Assembly (NCBI RefSeq): GCF_011089895.1
Contig: NZ_JAANAT010000001.1
Span: 1,302,001 to 1,366,000, forward strand
From: Mucilaginibacter inviolabilis
Lineage (GTDB): Bacteria; Bacteroidota; Bacteroidia; Sphingobacteriales; Sphingobacteriaceae
Reading direction: 5' to 3'
Length of the DNA stretch: 64,000 nt
This document shows, piece after piece, positions 61,901 to 64,000 of this stretch (its first letter is position 1; the number at the start of each line of letters is the position of its first letter). The notes beneath the pieces are model-generated. The model was not told the DNA's origin and ran no database searches. It saw nothing but the letters and a program-made list of their open reading frames with translations. A program made the translations under genes and the position numbers.

Positions 61901-62401
61901 TTATACCTTGCTTCCATCTATTTCTTGAGCTTGAATGCTATAGTTATTAAGGGTGGTTATAAGGTTTTTCATATCAGCTTTAACGCAACTTAAATTGATA
62001 TTAAATCGTTCTTTACGTTTCGAGTAATAAAGATATCTAATGTAAAAGTTACTAAAGAACTTTAAATATTTAGCTGGATCATTTACTTTAATATAAAGTG
62101 TGCGATTATCCTCATCTGCATCAATTACGTCAATATCAATCCAATAATATTTTATGTTATTGACACCATCAAAAACATAAGTCTCATTGGCCTCTAACAA
62201 TGGCTTTTTTCTCAGCCCCAGCATTACAGATTTATAGTTGTTCACAAAAAGATATATCAGCATCAGGCAAAGTATGGGGCCTACGTAATAATAAAAATGA
62301 TCTGACTTTCTCAAAATTTGAATAATGGCAATTGATAGGTAAACTAAAACAATCCCAAATGTACCAAGCAGATTTTTGCTAAGTCTGAAGTAATATTTCA
62401 T
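61901..62401 (-). CDS. Hypothetical two-helix membrane protein
   Basis: 166 residues from MKYYFRLSKNLLGT; an extra four residues would come from a TTG start. Two close membrane helices (about 13-33 and 42-60) are followed by a soluble C-terminal domain with a charged beta/alpha pattern (YYWIDIDVIDADEDNRTLYIKVNDPAKYLKFFSNFYIRYLYYSKRKERFNI). The layout resembles small STM3941-like or PH-like membrane proteins of Bacteroidota, but the family is not clear. It converges with the aspartate kinase gene and appears to stand alone. Confidence 0.65.
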   Translation of the reverse strand: MKYYFRLSKNLLGTFGIVLVYLSIAIIQILRKSDHFYYYVGPILCLMLIYLFVNNYKSVMLGLRKKPLLEANETYVFDGVNNIKYYWIDIDVIDADEDNRTLYIKVNDPAKYLKFFSNFYIRYLYYSKRKERFNINLSCVKADMKNLITTLNNYSIQAQEIDGSKV

Positions 62402-62509
62402 GGTTAATAACAAAGTAGCTAATATAACATAACAATAAGCTCATCACCAATAGCTTGTTTCACTACAGTCACCTCCATGCCCTCTGCGAGAAAACAGGGG
62501 TATAAAGGT

Positions 62510-62618
62510 GGGTTTACACTTTAAAGGTGCTAAATTGCATAAATTACGCATAAATATTTGATTATCAATTATTTTAAATTATATTAACCATAAAAAGTGT
62601 AAACCCATGTAAACCCAC
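62510..62618. repeat. Inverted/direct repeat in the 367-bp gap
   Basis: GGGTTTACACTTT (62510-62522) is perfectly inverted as AAAGTGTAAACCC (62594-62606). GTAAACCCAC (62609-62618) repeats the outer part and also pairs with GTGGGTTTAC (62508-62517). TAAAGGTG flanks the left arm on both sides. The rest of 62402-62768 is AT-rich with no gene I can support. Confidence 0.6.
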
Positions 62619-62768
62619 TTTTTGTCACAAACTGCTTTATCTGTTCAGGCATTATGCTTACAACATGCTTTAAATGCCCCCATGGATTTAAAGAACAGTA
62701 ATTTTCCTGTGACTAAATTTTAATAAATGTCCTGTTTTTAGCATATTTAACTCTTAATTAAGTTTCTT

Positions 62769-64000
62769 ATGCGCAAAACCTTACTCCTGTTATTTTCGAT
62801 CTTTATTTTTCTTAATGTATCTGCTCAAAAGACAGAAAAAAAACCTTTAGACAATACCGTTTTTGATGGATGGCAAAGCATCAGCAACCAGCACATCAGT
62901 AACAATGGCAAATGGATATTTTACGTAATAAAACCACAGCAAGGAGATGCTGAGCTGGTGATCACCAATACAGCTAATTCCACTAAAATAAGGATACCCC
63001 GTGCTGATACGGCCAGCTTCATTAACGATTCCAGGTTTGTCACTTTCCTGATCAGGCCATTTTATAAAGCCATCCGCGAGGCTAAAATCAAAAAGAAAAA
63101 ACAGGCGGAGTTTCCAAAAGATACACTGGGCATTATTACCTTGGGTTCCCAATCTATTACCAAGGTGCCTGCTATTCGGTCGTTTAAGCTTTCGGCAAAT
63201 GCACCGGTAGTAGCCTACCTGGCCGCTGCTGATACGATAAAAAAACCGCTCCCTAACGACACCTCAAAAAAAGCTGTAAGCGCAACAATTGCTCCTTCTA
63301 CACATGAAGGTTCAAATTTAACCGTAAACAAATTAGGTACCACCATAACACGTACATTCAAATATGCTACCGATTATCAATTAAGCAAAAATGGAAAGCT
63401 ATTGGCGTTTGCGGTTACCGCGCCTGCAAAACAGAAAGATGTCAAATCGGGCATGTATGTTTATGATATTGATAAAAATGTGCTTAAGGTCATAAGTACC
63501 GGTCGCGGCAATTACCGCAATATCACAATCGACGATGAAGGTAAACAGCTGGCCTTTACCGCCGAAAAAAATCCTGAAAAGGCATTAGTTAAACCCTTTA
63601 AACTGTATTATTATACAAACAGTCGTGATAGTGCGGTAATTATAGCCGAAGCTGGATCAAAAGGCCTTTCAGAACATTGGGCTGTAAGTGGTGATGGTAA
63701 GGTTTACTTTAGCAAAAGTGGCAGTAACCTGTTTTTTGGTACCGCCCCTATCCCCAAACCCGCTGATACTACTATTGTTGATTTTGAAGTGGCTAAACTG
63801 GATATCTGGAATTATAAGGACGATTATCTGCAGCCCCAACAGTTAAAAAACCTGCAAACAGAATTAAAACGTAGCTACCTGGCTGTTATAAAACCAAATG
63901 AGGCAGAGCCTAGACCATTACAATTAGGCAGTAAGGCAGTACAGGAAATACTGGTTGCCGAAAATAAAGACGCCCGTTATGTTTTGGGAGTAACTGATAC
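62769..64000 (+). CDS. S9-family (prolyl oligopeptidase-type) peptidase, 3' end outside window
   Basis: 410 codons are visible from ATG 62769 to the window edge, open throughout. The N terminus is a signal peptide (MRKTLLLLFSIFIFLNVSAQ). The rest is a beta-propeller-like region with repeated WD-type blades (WIFYVIKPQQGD, LLAFAVTAPAK, GMYVYDIDKN, QLAFTAEKN). This is the propeller that precedes the alpha/beta hydrolase domain in S9 peptidases of Bacteroidota, many annotated as prolyl oligopeptidase family. The catalytic Ser-Asp-His domain lies beyond the window, so activity cannot be checked. It is probably periplasmic. Confidence 0.72.
   Translation, partial: MRKTLLLLFSIFIFLNVSAQKTEKKPLDNTVFDGWQSISNQHISNNGKWIFYVIKPQQGDAELVITNTANSTKIRIPRADTASFINDSRFVTFLIRPFYKAIREAKIKKKKQAEFPKDTLGIITLGSQSITKVPAIRSFKLSANAPVVAYLAAADTIKKPLPNDTSKKAVSATIAPSTHEGSNLTVNKLGTTITRTFKYATDYQLSKNGKLLAFAVTAPAKQKDVKSGMYVYDIDKNVLKVISTGRGNYRNITIDDEGKQLAFTAEKNPEKALVKPFKLYYYTNSRDSAVIIAEAGSKGLSEHWAVSGDGKVYFSKSGSNLFFGTAPIPKPADTTIVDFEVAKLDIWNYKDDYLQPQQLKNLQTELKRSYLAVIKPNEAEPRPLQLGSKAVQEILVAENKDARYVLGVTD

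Noticed and set aside
1..64000. Insertion sequence, prophage or integrative element
   Set aside because: No transposase, integrase, relaxase or phage structural gene is found; only non-coding repeats suggest past insertions.

Overview
The window looks like a chromosomal segment of a Bacteroidota member, most likely order Sphingobacteriales (Mucilaginibacter/Pedobacter-like). Supporting signs are Bacteroidota-type promoters (-7 element TAnnTTTG, often just before the start codon), few Shine-Dalgarno sequences, a YpdA-type bacillithiol reductase, the N-acyl-ornithine transcarbamylase variant of arginine synthesis, and AT-rich intergenic inverted repeats. The genus is inference; there is no rRNA gene here.

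Left part (1-24635): a polysaccharide/secondary-metabolite locus. A flippase (cut by the window edge) and two glycosyltransferases lead into a free-standing NRPS module (A-PCP-TE). After an inverted acyltransferase gene come two more glycosyltransferases, then a 2215-residue NRPS-PKS hybrid (A-PCP-KS-AT-ACP-aminotransferase), an NRPS (C-A-PCP-TE) and a dedicated Sfp-type phosphopantetheinyl transferase. Residues read from the adenylation pockets give glycine-like codes for both TE-bearing modules and a proline-like code for the hybrid starter. The AT carries the malonyl-type HAFH motif. The line therefore plausibly makes an amino-acid starter, extends it by malonate, transaminates it to a beta-amino acid and couples it to glycine. 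I do not recognise the cluster as a described one. A prenyl-phosphate-type glycosyltransferase and penicillin-binding protein 1C follow.

Middle part (24705-48410): an ECF sigma factor is co-transcribed with an inner-membrane/beta-barrel protein. It shares a bipartite promoter motif at identical spacing with a neighbouring lipoprotein gene. Then come a DEDD exonuclease, a fused oligopeptide ABC ATPase, RNase R, a polyprenyl synthase, an EamA exporter, ribosomal proteins L21 and L27 (L27 with an unusual Ala/Lys tail), a four-helix-bundle (S23/IVP) gene between inverted repeats, a dicarboxylate symporter, a second ECF sigma/membrane-protein pair, a LytTR two-component system with an acyltransferase, DNA polymerase IV, tandem 2'-5' RNA ligase-like genes, the SRP RNA gene and a secreted family-10-like glycoside hydrolase.

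Right part (48411-64000): a composite intergenic repeat, ypdA, and then the arginine/proline block. This block has a promoter overlapped by a palindrome and a 41-codon ORF with an Arg-Arg-Arg run (probable leader peptide). These precede an N-acyltransferase, argG, a cupin, argC, argD, the N-acyl-ornithine carbamoyltransferase and a PaiB-like protein. An NDH-2 gene on the other strand separates these from argB, proC and an Ask_Ect-like aspartate kinase. argH is not in the window. A GC-rich inverted-repeat element has become the 5' end of argC. The window ends inside an S9-family peptidase gene.

I saw no tRNA, rRNA, CRISPR array, transposase, integrase or phage gene. All functional calls come from reading motifs; no database search was run.
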